This document shows, piece by piece, positions 63,694 to 64,000 of a stretch of 64,000 nt of DNA (positions are counted from its first letter, which is position 1; every line of letters starts with the position of its first letter). Below the pieces are notes generated by a model. The model ran no database searches. It saw nothing but the letters and a program-made list of their open reading frames with translations, and was not told the origin of the DNA. The stretch is from positions 14,687 to 78,686 of the forward strand of contig DASPNP010000075.1 in assembly GCA_035626475.1 (NCBI GenBank), read 5' to 3'. Made by a program: the position numbers and the translations under genes. This DNA comes from DASPKT01 sp035626475 (GTDB lineage Bacteria; Pseudomonadota; Alphaproteobacteria; Azospirillales; Azospirillaceae).

Positions 63694-64000
63694 TCAGTCC
63701 TGGTCGTCGGCGCCGTCGGCCCCGACCTTCATGTCCGGGTCCATCTCCACGCCCTGGGCCTTGGCCGCCGAGCGCAGCAGCGCGTCGGTCAGCACCAGCT
63801 TGGCGCGGTGGACCATGGGGAAGGGCACGCGGGCCGGACCTTCCGGCGTGTCGATGAGGATGTCCTCCCCCTCCAGCCCGCGCAGCACGCCGGTGAAGCG
63901 GCGGCGGCCGTCGATCAGGCCCTTGGCCTCGACCTTGGCGTCGTAGCCGGAGAAGCGGACATAGTCCTTCGGGCGGGTCAGCGGCCGGTCGATGCCGGGC
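63694..64000 (-). CDS. rimP: Ribosome maturation factor RimP (N terminus beyond window)
   Basis: The C-terminal part of RimP: PGIDRPLTRPKDYVRFSGYDAKV, GRRRFTGVLRGLEGEDILIDTPEGP, ending in an acidic tail. RimP is needed for 30S maturation. The reading frame runs off the right edge, so the start is not visible. It heads the nusA-infB operon. Confidence 0.92.
   Translation of the reverse strand, partial: PGIDRPLTRPKDYVRFSGYDAKVEAKGLIDGRRRFTGVLRGLEGEDILIDTPEGPARVPFPMVHRAKLVLTDALLRSAAKAQGVEMDPDMKVGADGADDQD

Overview
The window is GC-rich chromosomal DNA from an alphaproteobacterium, most likely a member of the Rhodospirillales (Azospirillum/Rhodocista-like). The indications are an Irr-type Fur regulator, a rimP-nusA-ylxR-infB-rbfA-truB-rpsO-pnp block, an rsmI-yraN-sirB1-gshB block, a RibA whose RibB-like half looks degenerate, and very long spurious ORFs opposite real genes, as expected at this base composition. 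The assignment is an inference from gene content; no rRNA is present. Two tRNA genes are seen: Arg(CCT) and Ser(GGA).

Layout. 1-4.1 kb: endonuclease V (5' end outside the window), tRNA-Arg, a Tat/FliL-like exported protein, an RTX-repeat protein and a LysR regulator. 4.2-10.7 kb: isocitrate dehydrogenase coupled to a DUF6671-like protein, a DUF2236 oxygenase-like protein, SH3 and VOC exported proteins, a 2-hydroxyacid dehydrogenase and a palindromic intergenic repeat. 10.7-19.1 kb: envelope and housekeeping genes (LpoA-like lipoprotein, rsmI, yraN, sirB1, gshB, an outer-membrane protein, lolA, a pseudouridine synthase, a methyltransferase-like membrane protein). 19.1-25.8 kb: an FeS cryptochrome/photolyase divergent from a DUF2256 gene, tRNA-Ser, and an emrA-emrB-tetR efflux operon with a clear paired operator. 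25.9-36 kb: an exported M1-like peptidase, an Irr-rubrerythrin-FeS protein-DUF3501 cluster, a nitronate monooxygenase-like gene with a DUF1330 partner, ugpQ and a cNMP-binding protein. 36-50 kb: L,D-transpeptidase, ribA, a response regulator, an MBL hydrolase, a YcbK-like protein, a HepT/MntA toxin-antitoxin pair, an EamA transporter, a chemoreceptor, rsuA-rsmC, a HisKA_2 kinase and an erythromycin-esterase homologue. 50.4-54.1 kb: a single 1232-residue nuclease-methyltransferase resembling a helicase-less type ISP restriction enzyme. 54.2-64 kb: the conserved pnp-to-rimP transcription/translation block, all on the minus strand, running off the right edge.

Three copies of one dispersed intergenic repeat (about 20.9, 28.3 and 35.6 kb) and several strong hairpins are also present. 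The most interesting accessory parts are the restriction-type enzyme, the Irr/rubrerythrin/DUF3501 cluster, the cryptochrome/DUF2256 pair, the efflux operators and the toxin-antitoxin pair. No prophage, insertion sequence or CRISPR array was recognised.
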